From CAWGXG01 sp963826505 (lineage in GTDB: Bacteria; Chloroflexota; Anaerolineae; Aggregatilineales; Aggregatilineaceae), in assembly GCA_963826505.1 (NCBI GenBank), contig CAWGXG010000008.1:248001-312000 (forward strand): DNA of 64,000 nt. The letters are read 5' to 3'. The notes beneath the pieces are model-generated. The model saw only the letters and a program-made list of their open reading frames with translations, made no database searches and had not been told where the DNA came from. Made by a program: the position numbers and the translations under genes. Within the stretch, counting starts at the first letter, position 1, and each line of letters opens with the position of its first letter. This document shows, one piece after another, positions 53,809 to 62,961 of the stretch.

Positions 53809-54122
53809 GGCCTAACGTCCTGAATACTCGTTTGCCTGGGGTAATGGACATAGCCCCATTCTAGAGGCTGGCGGGCAGCGGTGATGGGCTGCCCTGCTAC
53901 GGTTTTCCCACGCGTACCCTGCGACTCGCCAGTCCTGGGTAGTAGAGCGATCCTAGCGCCATCCGGAGGAGATGGCGAGTTCTTATGCCTACCGTTGATT
54001 TCGAGCCAAATATGTAAATTCTGATTTGTGCAGATCGCCAATGGGTAGGGTGGTGGGCAGGTATGCAGTATAATGGCGTGCGTGTTTGGCGTTTCACACC
54101 AAAAAATAGGATGGCACCCTCC

Positions 54123-55430
54123 ATGACAACCTCTTCGTGCCCTGCGAACGCCTCGATATTGATCCGGCGGGCCACGTCGGCCTACAACGTCTCGAATTTC
54201 GAGCAAGCGATCGAACACAGCCGTGCAGCGCTGATCATGCTGGCCGGGTTGCCCGACGAAGAAGCCAGCCAATTGCTGGACGAGGCGTATGAACGGTTGA
54301 CGATGACCTACCAGCGCATCGGCGATCTGAAGATGGCCCAAGACGTGATTGTAGAGTGGCTGTCACATACCCGGCGCGAGGAAGGCCGCATCCAGGCGAT
54401 CATTCAAAAGAGTCGTGTCGAATCATTCAAAGGCCAGTACGACGAGTCAATCCGGTTGCTCGAAGAGGCGGTCAGGGCGGCGGAAGCAAGCGGATATCGT
54501 CGCGGGGCCGGTCTGGCCATGCGCATTCATGCCGACGTGTTGTGGAAAATGGGACAGTCGGAGGAGGCGTTACGCCTGGGGCAGAGCGCGCTGGCGATCC
54601 TCGAAAAAGAAGGCGATGTGGAGCAACAGGCCGCGACCTGTGTTACAATGGCGGCGGCCTACCATCACGGCGGCCAGTTCTATTGGGCGATTCAGTATTT
54701 GCAGCGCGCCGCGCGCATTGTCGAGCAGTTGGGCCGCCAGTTTGAGCTGGCGATCGTGTACAGTAATCTAGGCGAGACGTACGCCGAGCTGTACATGATG
54801 GACCGGGCGCTAGCTTATCATCAGAAGGCAGTTGACCTGGTAGGTCTGGAGCGCGCTCACCCGGACCTGGTACGCAATTTGGGCGTCGATTTGATCGGCG
54901 TGGGACGTCGTGATGAAGGTCTGGCGCATTTATCCTCGGCGCTGACGCGCGCCCGCGCGATCAATGATCCCGATCTCGTTGGACAGGTTCTCTACAGCCT
55001 GGCCGAGGTTGATCTCAGCACAGGCGAATATGTCCGGGCCGAGGAACGCAGCCAGGAACTGCTCAGCATTGGCGAGCGGCTCAATTCGCTGCGGCATCGT
55101 CTGCGCGCGCTGATGTTGATGGGCAAACTGGCGCGCCTGCGGGGCGATCAGGTGACCGCCCAGGTCTGTTTCAACGAGTGTTCGATGTTGGCGCAGCGCA
55201 GCGTCGATCGGCATGCTATCTGGCAAACGCATGCGGCCCTGCACGATTTATTGAAGGACAGCATGCCGCAGATGGCCGAAATACACCGCCGCATGGCGGC
55301 GGAGATGATGACGAACGTCCTGAACGGGATCACTGATCCAGAGCTGCGGCGCGTGTTTGAGCACGCCGATCCGGTCCGGTCTGTGCTTGGTAACCGGAAT
55401 CGACCTGCCGAGGCACGCCCGCCACGCTGA
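54123..55430 (+). CDS. TPR-repeat protein
   Basis: The protein has 435 residues from ATG 54123. The start is inferred from a TATAAT at 54069-54074, which places transcription downstream of an ATG at 54063; ATG 54111 remains possible. Helical repeats of about 34-40 residues run through the protein (for example SNFEQAIEHSRAALIMLAG, AYERLTMTYQRIGDLKMAQD, AIVYSNLGETYAELYMMDRALAYHQKAVDL, VLYSLAEVDLSTGEYVRAEE). This is the tetratricopeptide pattern for protein-protein binding. No signal peptide. It lies 27 bp upstream of rsmG and may share its transcript. Confidence 0.85.
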   Translation: MTTSSCPANASILIRRATSAYNVSNFEQAIEHSRAALIMLAGLPDEEASQLLDEAYERLTMTYQRIGDLKMAQDVIVEWLSHTRREEGRIQAIIQKSRVESFKGQYDESIRLLEEAVRAAEASGYRRGAGLAMRIHADVLWKMGQSEEALRLGQSALAILEKEGDVEQQAATCVTMAAAYHHGGQFYWAIQYLQRAARIVEQLGRQFELAIVYSNLGETYAELYMMDRALAYHQKAVDLVGLERAHPDLVRNLGVDLIGVGRRDEGLAHLSSALTRARAINDPDLVGQVLYSLAEVDLSTGEYVRAEERSQELLSIGERLNSLRHRLRALMLMGKLARLRGDQVTAQVCFNECSMLAQRSVDRHAIWQTHAALHDLLKDSMPQMAEIHRRMAAEMMTNVLNGITDPELRRVFEHADPVRSVLGNRNRPAEARPPR

Positions 55431-55457
55431 GAATAATCATCACATAACGAGCCGACG

Positions 55458-56174
55458 ATGAAGGTCGATCAACTGGTCCGCTGCAGCCGAGATTTGTTCA
55501 AGTTGGAACTGAATGCCGAGGTTCAGCGGGCGTTTGGTTTATACGCCGATCACCTCGTGGCCTGGAACAAACAGATTAACTTGACCGCCATTACCGACCC
55601 GGAAGCCATCGAAATGCGGCATTTTCTCGATTCGCTGTCTGTGGCGCGTGCGGTGACATTTGCGCCCGGCGCGCGGGTGATCGACGTGGGGACGGGTGCA
55701 GGGTTTCCGGGGCTGCCGCTGCGATTGGTGTATCCGTTTATTGATCTCACTCTGCTCGAAGCTACGACCAAGAAAACTGCGTTTTTGCAGCATATCGTGA
55801 ACCTGTTGAGTTTGAACAATGTGCAGATCATTGATGCCCGCGCTGAGGAGGCCGGACAAAATACAGAGACGCGCGAGCGCTTCGATTGCGTCCTGGCGCG
55901 GGCTGTGGCCAATATGCAGGTTCTGGCGGAGTACATGCTCCCGTTGTGCCGCGTGGGGGGGCGGTGCGTAGCCCTGAAGGGTGAAAGCGCCGCTGCGGAA
56001 GTCCAACAATCCGAACAGGCGCTGCGCATTTTGGGTGGGCGGCTGGAAAAGATGATCCAGGTTGAGCTGCCCCAGGTCACCGAAACGCATTACCTGGTCG
56101 TGATCGAGAAAATCGCAGCTACTCCTCCGCAATATCCCCGACGCCCAGGACTGCCCACCAAGCGCCCACTGTAA
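55458..56174 (+). CDS. rsmG: 16S rRNA (guanine527-N7)-methyltransferase RsmG
   Basis: The 238-residue protein is the GidB/RsmG methyltransferase: WNKQINLTAITDPEAIEMRHFLDSLS in the N-terminal part, VIDVGTGAGFPGLPLRLVYP (SAM motif I), LLEATTKKTAFLQHI, and RAVANMQVLAEYMLPLCRVGG. It methylates G527 in 16S rRNA. The last 25 residues are a basic Pro/Arg tail. It converges with recF with an 11-bp gap and no terminator, so the mRNAs overlap at their ends. Confidence 0.96.
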   Translation: MKVDQLVRCSRDLFKLELNAEVQRAFGLYADHLVAWNKQINLTAITDPEAIEMRHFLDSLSVARAVTFAPGARVIDVGTGAGFPGLPLRLVYPFIDLTLLEATTKKTAFLQHIVNLLSLNNVQIIDARAEEAGQNTETRERFDCVLARAVANMQVLAEYMLPLCRVGGRCVALKGESAAAEVQQSEQALRILGGRLEKMIQVELPQVTETHYLVVIEKIAATPPQYPRRPGLPTKRPL

Positions 56175-56184
56175 GCGCGCCCGG

Positions 56185-57408
56185 TTAGTTCTTGGCTGTA
56201 TCGGATACGGCGACGATCTGCCCCTGGTGAATGTGCCAGCGCGTCGCGTGGTCGAGAAACTCCGCAGTGAAAATATCTGGCTCAGTGGTGGTCAAGAGGG
56301 CTTGCGAGACTCCCTGGATACGATTTAACAAATAGGTGCGGCGGTGGATGTCCAACTCGGCGACAACCTCATCCAGCAGCAGGACGGGCCACTCGCCCAT
56401 GGTGTCGCGCATCCATTCCAACTCCGCGAGCTTGAGTGCCATCACGGCGGTGCGTGCCTGACCACGGGACCCGTATAGACCAAGGTCGCGCCCATTGACC
56501 AGCAGGCGCAGCTCGTCACGCTGAGGTCCGATCAGCGTGATGCCGCGCGCAATTTCTTCACCGCGCAGCTCGCGCAGACGCGCGCCAAACTGCGCGGCAA
56601 CTTCCGGCGCGTCGAGCTGGCGGTTGAGGTCTAACCCGACAACGTCGAAAGAAAGCTGCCCGGAGTTACGCGCTGTGGCGATGAATCCCGGCTGGTAGCG
56701 CAGTTCCAGGTCTTCCAGTCCGCCGGTAAGATCGGTATGTACCTTGCGCGCTTTGATTTCCAACTCGCGCAGCAGGCGTTGGCGACCCGCGACGAGATGC
56801 CCGGCCGAGGATGTGAGTTGCTGATCCCAGTAATCAAGCTGGTCGGGTTTGGCACCGCCGTCCGAAATGCGCTTGAGCAGGGCATTCCGCTGGCCGAGAA
56901 TTTTCTCGAACACATTCAACGCTTCGCAGTAATCCGGGTCGGTCTGGCACAGCGTGACGTTCATATACCGGCGGCGTTCAGCGGGCGGCCCTTCGACCAG
57001 CGCCAGGTCTTGTGGTAGAAAAATGACTACGTTGATCTGCCCGATCAGATCCATCACGCGGCGCGGTACGCCGTTCACGCGGATATCTTTGTTGAGGCGG
57101 GTACCGTTCATGGCGTCTGGCGTTTCGGTCAGCGTGATCTCAACGCGATTCATCATGCGCCGGGATGACACGATCTCGCCGCTGATCTTAGCGAAGGCCA
57201 GCAGGTCGCGATCCACGTCCCAATTGATTAACTGTTTGTCGGACGTCGTGTAGGGGGAGCGGGCCGTCGCCAGATAGTAGATCGCTTCCAACAGGCTGGT
57301 TTTGCCCTGTGCATTCGCGCCATGCAGCAGAATAGGGCCATCCGGCAAGGACATTTCTAGCCGGGCGTAATTGCGAAAATTCTGTAGAGAGAGATGCTCG
57401 ATGTGCAT
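56185..57408 (-). CDS. recF: DNA replication and repair protein RecF
   Basis: The 407-residue ATPase has ATG 57408 as start (MHIEHLSLQNFRNY, the usual opening). Walker A is GANAQGKTSLLEA; the family tyrosine-rich stretch LPQDLALVEGPPAERRRYMN; signature LYGSRGQARTAVMALKLAE; and Walker B-like WPVLLLDEVVAELD. RecF loads RecA at gaps in DNA. Usual neighbours dnaA, dnaN and gyrB are absent here. A longer frame upstream is not credible as a start. The 161-bp divergent gap to the TPR gene holds both promoters. Confidence 0.96.
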   Translation of the reverse strand: MHIEHLSLQNFRNYARLEMSLPDGPILLHGANAQGKTSLLEAIYYLATARSPYTTSDKQLINWDVDRDLLAFAKISGEIVSSRRMMNRVEITLTETPDAMNGTRLNKDIRVNGVPRRVMDLIGQINVVIFLPQDLALVEGPPAERRRYMNVTLCQTDPDYCEALNVFEKILGQRNALLKRISDGGAKPDQLDYWDQQLTSSAGHLVAGRQRLLRELEIKARKVHTDLTGGLEDLELRYQPGFIATARNSGQLSFDVVGLDLNRQLDAPEVAAQFGARLRELRGEEIARGITLIGPQRDELRLLVNGRDLGLYGSRGQARTAVMALKLAELEWMRDTMGEWPVLLLDEVVAELDIHRRTYLLNRIQGVSQALLTTTEPDIFTAEFLDHATRWHIHQGQIVAVSDTAKN

Positions 57409-57569
57409 GGAAAATGGGTAATCGATCCGTTGCAGGTCCAAGCACCAAGTATACCGCGCCTGACGATCTGGTTCCAGCACCGTGTGCAGAAGAATCAGGC
57501 GCGACCAATGGGTGATATACTGGCTGTGCGTAGTCAGGCGATTGTTGAGGATTGAGGAGAAAACGCAAC

Positions 57570-58850
57570 ATGGGTAAGCCACCGCGCCGCCCACCGGACT
57601 CCGAAAATCTCGGGCTACCCGAAGATTACGATCCGAAGTACATCCCGTCTCCCAAGGATTTGAAGGATGCAGCCATCGCCGCGCTGCACCGTGAAGTATC
57701 TTTTGTGTTGGGCAACGCGAAAGACGATCCTCAGGCGATAGTGCGCCGCCTGGACGAGTTTTACGAGGTTATTCAGGCCGCCGGTCAGATCGATGGGCCA
57801 CATCTGCCTAAAACCATCCGGCTGGCGCTAACCTTACGTTGGTACTTTTCGCTCTCTGCAGAGAAACGGGACACATGGATTACATTGATCGTGCCGTTGT
57901 TGGGCAAAGCTCTGGACATCGGCGATCGCGCGCTTGAGAGTGAGATTTACCGGGCGTGGAGCATGCATCTCTTTGGCCTCCAGAAGCAAGATCGCGGACG
58001 GCAGGCGTTATTGGCTGCGCTTGAAGTAGCAGAGAGCACCGATAATGCGGAGCTCAAGCTGCTGGTCAGGGCAGAACGTTTTCATCGCGATGTCGCCGAA
58101 ATATCGTTTGAGGAGGCTCGCGCGCAATCCTGGGCGCTGCGTGCTGAAGCGTGGCATTTGCACTCCTTGTATGTCTTGGCGCGCGTCAACCTGTCGATGG
58201 CGTGGAAGTGTCGAGAGGTGATTTTGAGTGAAGATGCTTTCAATTATGCCCAACAGGGGTTCATCCTGGCGGTGAAGCTGGATGATCCAGTGATAAGCGG
58301 CGAATGCCTGGATGGAATGCTGACCAGTCTGAGTCTCCGTCACAAGGGAGCAAATAGCTACCTCAGACAACTGCAGGAGCGCCTCGCGTATGAGGCCCAA
58401 CGGAGTGGCAGCGCGTTGTTCCGGGGCATAATGAACTACAACCTGGCGATACAGTTGTACCATCAGGGCGATTATGAACAGGCGCGCGATATGGCGCTCA
58501 AGGCCTGGTTGGCGTATCGCTGCGATTTGAAGGTGAACGGGGCCGTTCGGGTGAAGCACATGCTGGGGCTCATCCAGACAAAACGCGGGAATTATTCTAT
58601 GGCGGATCGGCACCTATGCGGGGCGCAGCGCCATTATGAAAGTATCAAAGACCTGCCTTACGTCGTTCGTGCCCGGCATGCGCACGCTCACATTGCGCTT
58701 GAACAGGGTCGCTACGATTGTGCGCTCAAAGAGCTTCAGGCGGTATTGGTCATGGCTGAGACGATCGAGGAGGCGCCCGTTCGCAACGTGATTAAGAAGA
58801 ATATCGAAGAATCGATCGAGGACGCTCAACGCGGCGTTCCTGGTCGCTAA
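57570..58850 (+). CDS. TPR-like helical-repeat protein
   Basis: The protein has 426 residues from ATG 57570 with GAGGAG nine bases upstream. Its first 45 residues are Pro-rich and acidic; the rest is helical with TPR-like pairs (for example AIQLYHQGDYEQARDMALKAW, TKRGNYSMADRHLCGAQRHYE, HIALEQGRYDCALKELQAVL). It contains no catalytic motif. It resembles the TPR protein at 54123 in architecture, though I see no close sequence identity. It is read divergently from recF. A hairpin lies after the stop. Confidence 0.8.
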   Translation: MGKPPRRPPDSENLGLPEDYDPKYIPSPKDLKDAAIAALHREVSFVLGNAKDDPQAIVRRLDEFYEVIQAAGQIDGPHLPKTIRLALTLRWYFSLSAEKRDTWITLIVPLLGKALDIGDRALESEIYRAWSMHLFGLQKQDRGRQALLAALEVAESTDNAELKLLVRAERFHRDVAEISFEEARAQSWALRAEAWHLHSLYVLARVNLSMAWKCREVILSEDAFNYAQQGFILAVKLDDPVISGECLDGMLTSLSLRHKGANSYLRQLQERLAYEAQRSGSALFRGIMNYNLAIQLYHQGDYEQARDMALKAWLAYRCDLKVNGAVRVKHMLGLIQTKRGNYSMADRHLCGAQRHYESIKDLPYVVRARHAHAHIALEQGRYDCALKELQAVLVMAETIEEAPVRNVIKKNIEESIEDAQRGVPGR

Positions 58851-58869
58851 TTCCTCAATCAAACGCCGA

Positions 58870-58891
58870 GGGCGAGGGTTATCCCTCGCCC
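58870..58891. terminator. Bidirectional GC-rich hairpin between the TPR and small secreted-peptide genes
   Basis: GGGCGAGGG (58870-58878) and CCCTCGCCC (58883-58891) form a perfect nine-pair stem with a four-base loop. It lies between convergent genes. There is no long U-tract, so termination may be partial. Confidence 0.5.
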
Positions 58892-58936
58892 TTAGCAACT
58901 CCCGCATCCCGCTAAAGCATATCATCCTGACAGAAA

Positions 58937-59137
58937 TCAGCCGCCGCAGCCACCGTTATTGGGGTCTGGGCATTCCGGGTCGAAGAGCGCCGGACCCGGC
59001 TGAACGAGCGTACGGGCGGCGAAGGTCTGCCCGGTCGAAACAGGCGATGATGAGGCTGCCGGCATCACAGCGGCGGCAGTAACGGAAAAGGCGATCAGAA
59101 CGGTCACAGCAAGCAGGATCAGACGACGCTTAGACAT
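58937..59137 (-). CDS. Small secreted peptide with Cys/Gly-rich tail
   Basis: The 66-residue product starts at ATG 59137 (GGAG eight bases upstream). A basic start and a hydrophobic stretch (LILLAVTVLIAFSVTAAAV) form a signal peptide, and the mature part ends ECPDPNNGGCGG with two cysteines. No family is recognised. A secreted small factor, a toxin-like peptide or a RiPP precursor are all conceivable, but no modification or export gene is adjacent. A two-tier hairpin sits in its leader. It is convergent with the TPR gene. Confidence 0.6.
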   Translation of the reverse strand: MSKRRLILLAVTVLIAFSVTAAAVMPAASSSPVSTGQTFAARTLVQPGPALFDPECPDPNNGGCGG

Positions 59138-59162
59138 CACATTCGCTCCAGAGTGAAGACTC

Positions 59163-59206
59163 AAGGCGGCATGGGCCCGTAATCAGTGTTCGGCGGGAAC
59201 CGCCTT
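59163..59206 (-). other. Two-tier hairpin in the leader of the small-peptide gene
   Basis: AAGGCGG (59163-59169) and CCGCCTT (59200-59206) pair perfectly, and within the loop CCCG and CGGG form a second short stem. It lies 26 bases upstream of ATG 59137. It does not match a riboswitch family I know. It may control translation or simply be structural. Confidence 0.3.
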
Positions 59207-59333
59207 ACGGATTGAGGTGTGACGCGCGTCAACTGTTTACAGCATGCCAGAGCGGGGCCAGGGATCTACAGCGCTGGGATACCAATTAGCGGACAGAAAG
59301 CGGACACGGCGCCTCGATGTGACCTGCGGGGAA

Positions 59334-59365
59334 TAAAAAAACGCCTGTCTGGATGGGCAAGCGTT
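59334..59365 (-). terminator. Rho-independent terminator of the sugar isomerase-like gene
   Basis: On the minus strand AACGCTTG (59358-59365) pairs with CAGGCGTT (59340-59347, one G-U), loop of ten bases, followed by TTTTT. It lies about 26 bases after the stop. Confidence 0.75.
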
Positions 59366-59390
59366 GTGGGCTTCTGGGCGGTGAGGAGAT

Positions 59391-60233
59391 TTAACGGGTT
59401 TTGGCGGGGCCTTCCAGCCGTGCGCGCGCGCTGCGCAGCGCGTCGCGTGTGCGCACTGTTTCGTTGCTGATGCTAATCGTTTTCATATTATGCCAGCCAA
59501 AGGTGGTCATGTACTCTACGGTTAACGCTCCGCGGTATCCCGCCTGATAGAGATCGTTCAACAACTCAGGAATGTTCATGGTGCCATCATCGTGCGCGGT
59601 CTGCAATATGCCGCGTTTGGCCTGCCGCATGTGTACGTGCGCGACGTGTTCCAACAGGGGTTCGACTTCACGCCGCACAATACCCTGGCAGACGAAATGG
59701 GCGTAATCGAGGGTCACGCTCAGACCGGGGACAGCGTCGAGTAGCAGCAAGGCCTGTTCGGGTTGTTGGCCCACCGAATCCATATGCGGCTCGAAGGAGA
59801 TACGCAAATCGGTATCTTCGGCGGCTTGCAGCATGCGCAACAGGCTGGGAATCGCGCGCGCCAGACTGTGATCGATACCATCTGCATGCACGATACCCGG
59901 GGTGACTGTGATGCCGGGCGTGCCCAGCGCGACAGCAAACGGGATCAACCGCTCAAAGAGCGTAATTTGTCCTTCGCGTTGGGCCGGGGTGGGGGCATTG
60001 GTAAAAGGCAGCATCAAATATAGATCGGTCAGCGTCAGGTCGAACTGGTCGAGCAGTTGACAGATGTTGGCGGCTTCCGCTTCCGGATAGGCCGCCGCGC
60101 GGCTGACATCCAGATGAGGGCCGGACCCCAGATCGACATAGCGAAATCCCAGCCGTGCGATGGTGCCCACCGCTTCTTCCAAAGACAGATTATTGTAGGC
60201 CCACGCGTGACAGGCGATCGGCAGGCTTTGCAT
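59391..60233 (-). CDS. Sugar phosphate isomerase/epimerase-like TIM-barrel protein
   Basis: The 280-residue protein belongs to the xylose isomerase-like TIM-barrel group (AP endonuclease 2 fold): LSLEEAVGTIARLGFRYVDLG, then ISFEPHMDSVGQQPEQALLLLD, VTLDYAHFVCQGI, HVHMRQAKRGILQT and GYRGALTVEYM. Metal ligands E (SFEPH), D (LDYAH), H (AHVHM) and E (TVEYM) are in the expected places. The reaction is sugar or inositol isomerisation; the substrate is unknown. A terminator follows the gene. Confidence 0.85.
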   Translation of the reverse strand: MQSLPIACHAWAYNNLSLEEAVGTIARLGFRYVDLGSGPHLDVSRAAAYPEAEAANICQLLDQFDLTLTDLYLMLPFTNAPTPAQREGQITLFERLIPFAVALGTPGITVTPGIVHADGIDHSLARAIPSLLRMLQAAEDTDLRISFEPHMDSVGQQPEQALLLLDAVPGLSVTLDYAHFVCQGIVRREVEPLLEHVAHVHMRQAKRGILQTAHDDGTMNIPELLNDLYQAGYRGALTVEYMTTFGWHNMKTISISNETVRTRDALRSARARLEGPAKTR

Positions 60234-60333
60234 ACACAGTTACTCCCGGTAGGGTGAAGCGGTTTCTATGCTGCCGATTATATGTCCGACTGGTCAGAGG
60301 GACCACCGCGCAGCGCGGCAACATCTTCGCCGG

Positions 60334-60916
60334 TCAGGGCTCGGTGACGACGATGTTCAGCGCGGTACCTGTTGGCAGCGGTGGGATGACAATCAACAGC
60401 GGCTCAACCAGATCATACGGGCAGCCTGGGCGCAGTTGTAGACTCAAGCTGAGCGTTTGGGTGCGGGGTGTGGCATCCACCGTCAAACGGGTGACATGAT
60501 AAGCGGCATCACAGCCTGTCCGAACATTGACGACTCCCACTATTGCTCCGGCCCCGAAATCAAAATCCGGGCGCGCGGCAGTGCGCTCACACAGCCCAGA
60601 GTTGTCTACACGGTCGTAAAAGGCCCGCAGGTCATCGCGGCTGGTCCATACCCAGCTTGTGCCGTTCAGCCCGGCCAGGTAATCGAAGCAGACACCATCG
60701 AGCCATTGTGTAACATCGGTGTAGACACCCGTGTAGGATTCCAGAGCTGGAATGGTCGTGGAGGTAGGACCAGCGGTTTGGGTAGGGGGGATGGACGGCG
60801 AAACGAGCGTCACGGCGGGCACGGCCGGAGTCTTCGGCGGGGAGTCGTGAGTGAGTGAACACGCTGCCAGCGCGAACTCCGATCGTGAAGATGAGAACCA
60901 GTTTATGCCGTGTCAT
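60334..60916 (-). CDS. Putative lipoprotein, frameshifted in the signal region
   Basis: ATG 60916 opens MTRHKLVLIFTIGV; in the next frame the expected signal end LAACSLTHDSPPKTPAVP appears, with lipobox LAAC, followed by VTLVSPSIPPTQTAG and the rest to 60334. One indel near 60865 joins the two parts into a lipoprotein of about 193 residues. The mature protein has a Thr/Pro segment, then a globular part with four cysteines (DGVCFDYL, GLCERT, RTGCDAAY, PGCPYDL), probably two disulfides. The family is not recognised. The indel is probably a sequencing error. Confidence 0.65.
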
Positions 60917-61138
60917 GTCGATGACTGCCGCCCGGATCTGAGAGCACTACGCGCCATTGTACACCGCCCGCGGACAAGAAAAAACAGATGGGTGCCCAGG
61001 TGGACATTCCATGAGGGCGCGCGTATACTGGGAACCAGGACGGCCCGGGAGGGGGTCCGGCGCGTGACTTGTGGTTCCTCAGCCGGCGCGCCAGGCAGGT
61101 TGAAGCCCGTATGTGATGAAAGCGATGGATGTGCCGCC

Positions 61139-62164
61139 ATGCAAGCCTATGTCGTGATTGAGGGTGTGATCGGCGTTGGCAAGACGACGCTCGCCCGCAT
61201 GTTTCAAAAAGAAATCGGCGCTCAGCTGATTCTTGAAGTGTTCGAAGAAAATCCGTTCCTTTCCGATTTTTATACCGACCGGGCGCGGTATGCGTTCCAA
61301 ACCCAGATATTCTTCCTGCTCAGCCGCTACCACCAACAGCGCCAGCTCATGGGGCTGCCACGTCCGTTGGTGACAGATTATATGTTCGACAAAGACCGCC
61401 TTTTTGCTGAGGTGAACCTGTCCGGCGACGAGCTGCAAACGTACTACAGCGTGCAAGAAGCGCTGGCCGAGAATATCGCGGTGCCCGATTTGGTGGTCTA
61501 CCTCAAAGCCGACACCGAAACCTTGATGAACCGCATTACCGAGCGCGATCGCCCCTATGAGCGCAATATGGAAGCGACCTATATTGACAGTCTGAGAGGA
61601 GCCTACGATCGCTTTTTCAACGCCTATAGCGCCGCGCCCGTTGAGATCATTGAGACGAGCCAGCTCGATTTTGTGCGGACTCCTGAGGATCGCGACGTCG
61701 TGTTCAACCGCATTCGCGGCGCGCTGGGGCAGGGGCCGCGCCAGCCATCTCTGCCGGGTATGGGCGGCGAAGCTGTTCCGGCAGCGATCCCCGAAGCGGT
61801 GCCCAGCGCGATTCCGTTGCTCGATCAGCCAGCGCGCCGCCTGGGTGATTTCCAGCAATTCCACCGCCAGTTGGATCGCGAAAAACAGTTTGTGACCGAT
61901 CCCTATTTGAACTTCATCCTGCTGCAAGAAGAGGTTGGGGAACTGGCGCGCGCCTTTGCCCAACGTTGGATCGCGGCGTCCACGGGGCGCACGGATACGC
62001 CACCGCCGGATATTCAGGAGGAATTGGCCGATGTGCTGGCCTACGTGATCAAGCTCGCCAATTATACGGGGATCGATCTGGAAAAAGCTTACGTGGAGAA
62101 AATGCGCCAGAATTGGGGGCGAGAGTGGCCTGCTCCCACAACGGCAGAGAGCGAGGACGCATGA
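61139..62164 (+). CDS. Deoxynucleoside kinase fused to a MazG-like pyrophosphohydrolase domain
   Basis: The 341-residue protein starts at ATG 61139. Residues 1 to about 210 form a deoxynucleoside kinase: P-loop GVIGVGKTT (9-17), EVFEENPFLSDFY, TDYMFDKDRLFA and the lid region TERDRPYERN. After a Pro/Ala-rich linker (about 207-230), residues 235-341 form a MazG-like domain with E264-E265-x2-E268 (EEVGEL) and E294-E295-x2-D298 (EELADV), the magnesium site of that family. The kinase phosphorylates a deoxynucleoside using ATP; the MazG part would hydrolyse (d)NTP, perhaps abnormal ones. The stop overlaps the next kinase gene (ATGA). Confidence 0.9.
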   Translation: MQAYVVIEGVIGVGKTTLARMFQKEIGAQLILEVFEENPFLSDFYTDRARYAFQTQIFFLLSRYHQQRQLMGLPRPLVTDYMFDKDRLFAEVNLSGDELQTYYSVQEALAENIAVPDLVVYLKADTETLMNRITERDRPYERNMEATYIDSLRGAYDRFFNAYSAAPVEIIETSQLDFVRTPEDRDVVFNRIRGALGQGPRQPSLPGMGGEAVPAAIPEAVPSAIPLLDQPARRLGDFQQFHRQLDREKQFVTDPYLNFILLQEEVGELARAFAQRWIAASTGRTDTPPPDIQEELADVLAYVIKLANYTGIDLEKAYVEKMRQNWGREWPAPTTAESEDA

Positions 62165-62835
62165 TCCAGCTCGTCAACTCCAACAAGAACTTTGTGGCGA
62201 TTGCTGGGAATATCGGCGTGGGCAAATCGACGCTCACCGGGATTCTGGCCGAGGCATTCGACTGGAAGCCATTCTACGAAGCTGTCGACGAAAATCCCTT
62301 TTTGGTCGATTTTTACGCCGATATGCATCGCTGGAGCTTTCATTCCCAGGTATTTTTCTTGTCGCGCCGGTTGCAGCATCATCGCGCGCTGGTCGATCAT
62401 CCGGGTTCAGTCGTGCAGGATCGCAGTGTGTACGAGGATGCGGAGATATTCGCGCGCAACCTGTTCGAGCAGGGCCAGATGTCATCCCGCGATTACAGCG
62501 CGTATCATGATCTGTATGCGGGCATACGGGCGTTCTTGCCGCCTCCCGATTTGTTGGTATATCTGAAAGCTGATATTGAAACCCTGATTACCCGCATCCA
62601 GCAGCGTGGGCGCGATTTTGAACAAGATATTTCTCATGATTACCTGAGCCGCCTGAACTCCCTTTACGATCGCTGGATTGACGGATGGGATAGCTGCCCG
62701 GTGCTGGTGGTCCCGGCGGACGATATGGATTTTCAGCACGACGATCGGGCGCGTCTGGCCGTGATCGAGGGCGTACAAGAGTGTCTCCGCCCCGCACCCG
62801 TACGGTACGTGCGCCCGCCCGACCCAAGACCATGA
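62161..62835 (+). CDS. Deoxynucleoside kinase
   Basis: The 224-residue protein has ATG 62161 overlapping the previous TGA. P-loop GNIGVGKST, EAVDENPFLVDFYADMHRWSF, the DRS motif in VQDRSVYEDAEIF and the lid RIQQRGRDFEQD are intact. It is similar to the kinase half of the preceding gene, so the two form a pair from duplication. Such pairs in some bacteria form heterodimers with dAdo and dGuo specificity. The role is salvage of deoxynucleosides to dNMP. Confidence 0.93.
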   Translation: MIQLVNSNKNFVAIAGNIGVGKSTLTGILAEAFDWKPFYEAVDENPFLVDFYADMHRWSFHSQVFFLSRRLQHHRALVDHPGSVVQDRSVYEDAEIFARNLFEQGQMSSRDYSAYHDLYAGIRAFLPPPDLLVYLKADIETLITRIQQRGRDFEQDISHDYLSRLNSLYDRWIDGWDSCPVLVVPADDMDFQHDDRARLAVIEGVQECLRPAPVRYVRPPDPRP

Positions 62836-62961
62836 TCCCCGGGGGCAGTGGTACTGTCCTTACAGACTGCGGCAGGGGTCTGAACAGGCTTCGTATGGAC
62901 TGAACCCAGTAGCCAGCGAGTATGTTAGAATAGGCATGATAAGGTACAGGTAGAGGGCTCT

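Noticed and set aside
58937..59137. Small peptide as a RiPP precursor.
   Set aside because: It carries a standard signal peptide and no maturase, protease or dedicated transporter gene is adjacent; this remains speculation.
59163..59206. Leader hairpin as a cyclic-di-GMP or ZTP riboswitch.
   Set aside because: The conserved core bases of those families are absent, so it is reported only as a hairpin.
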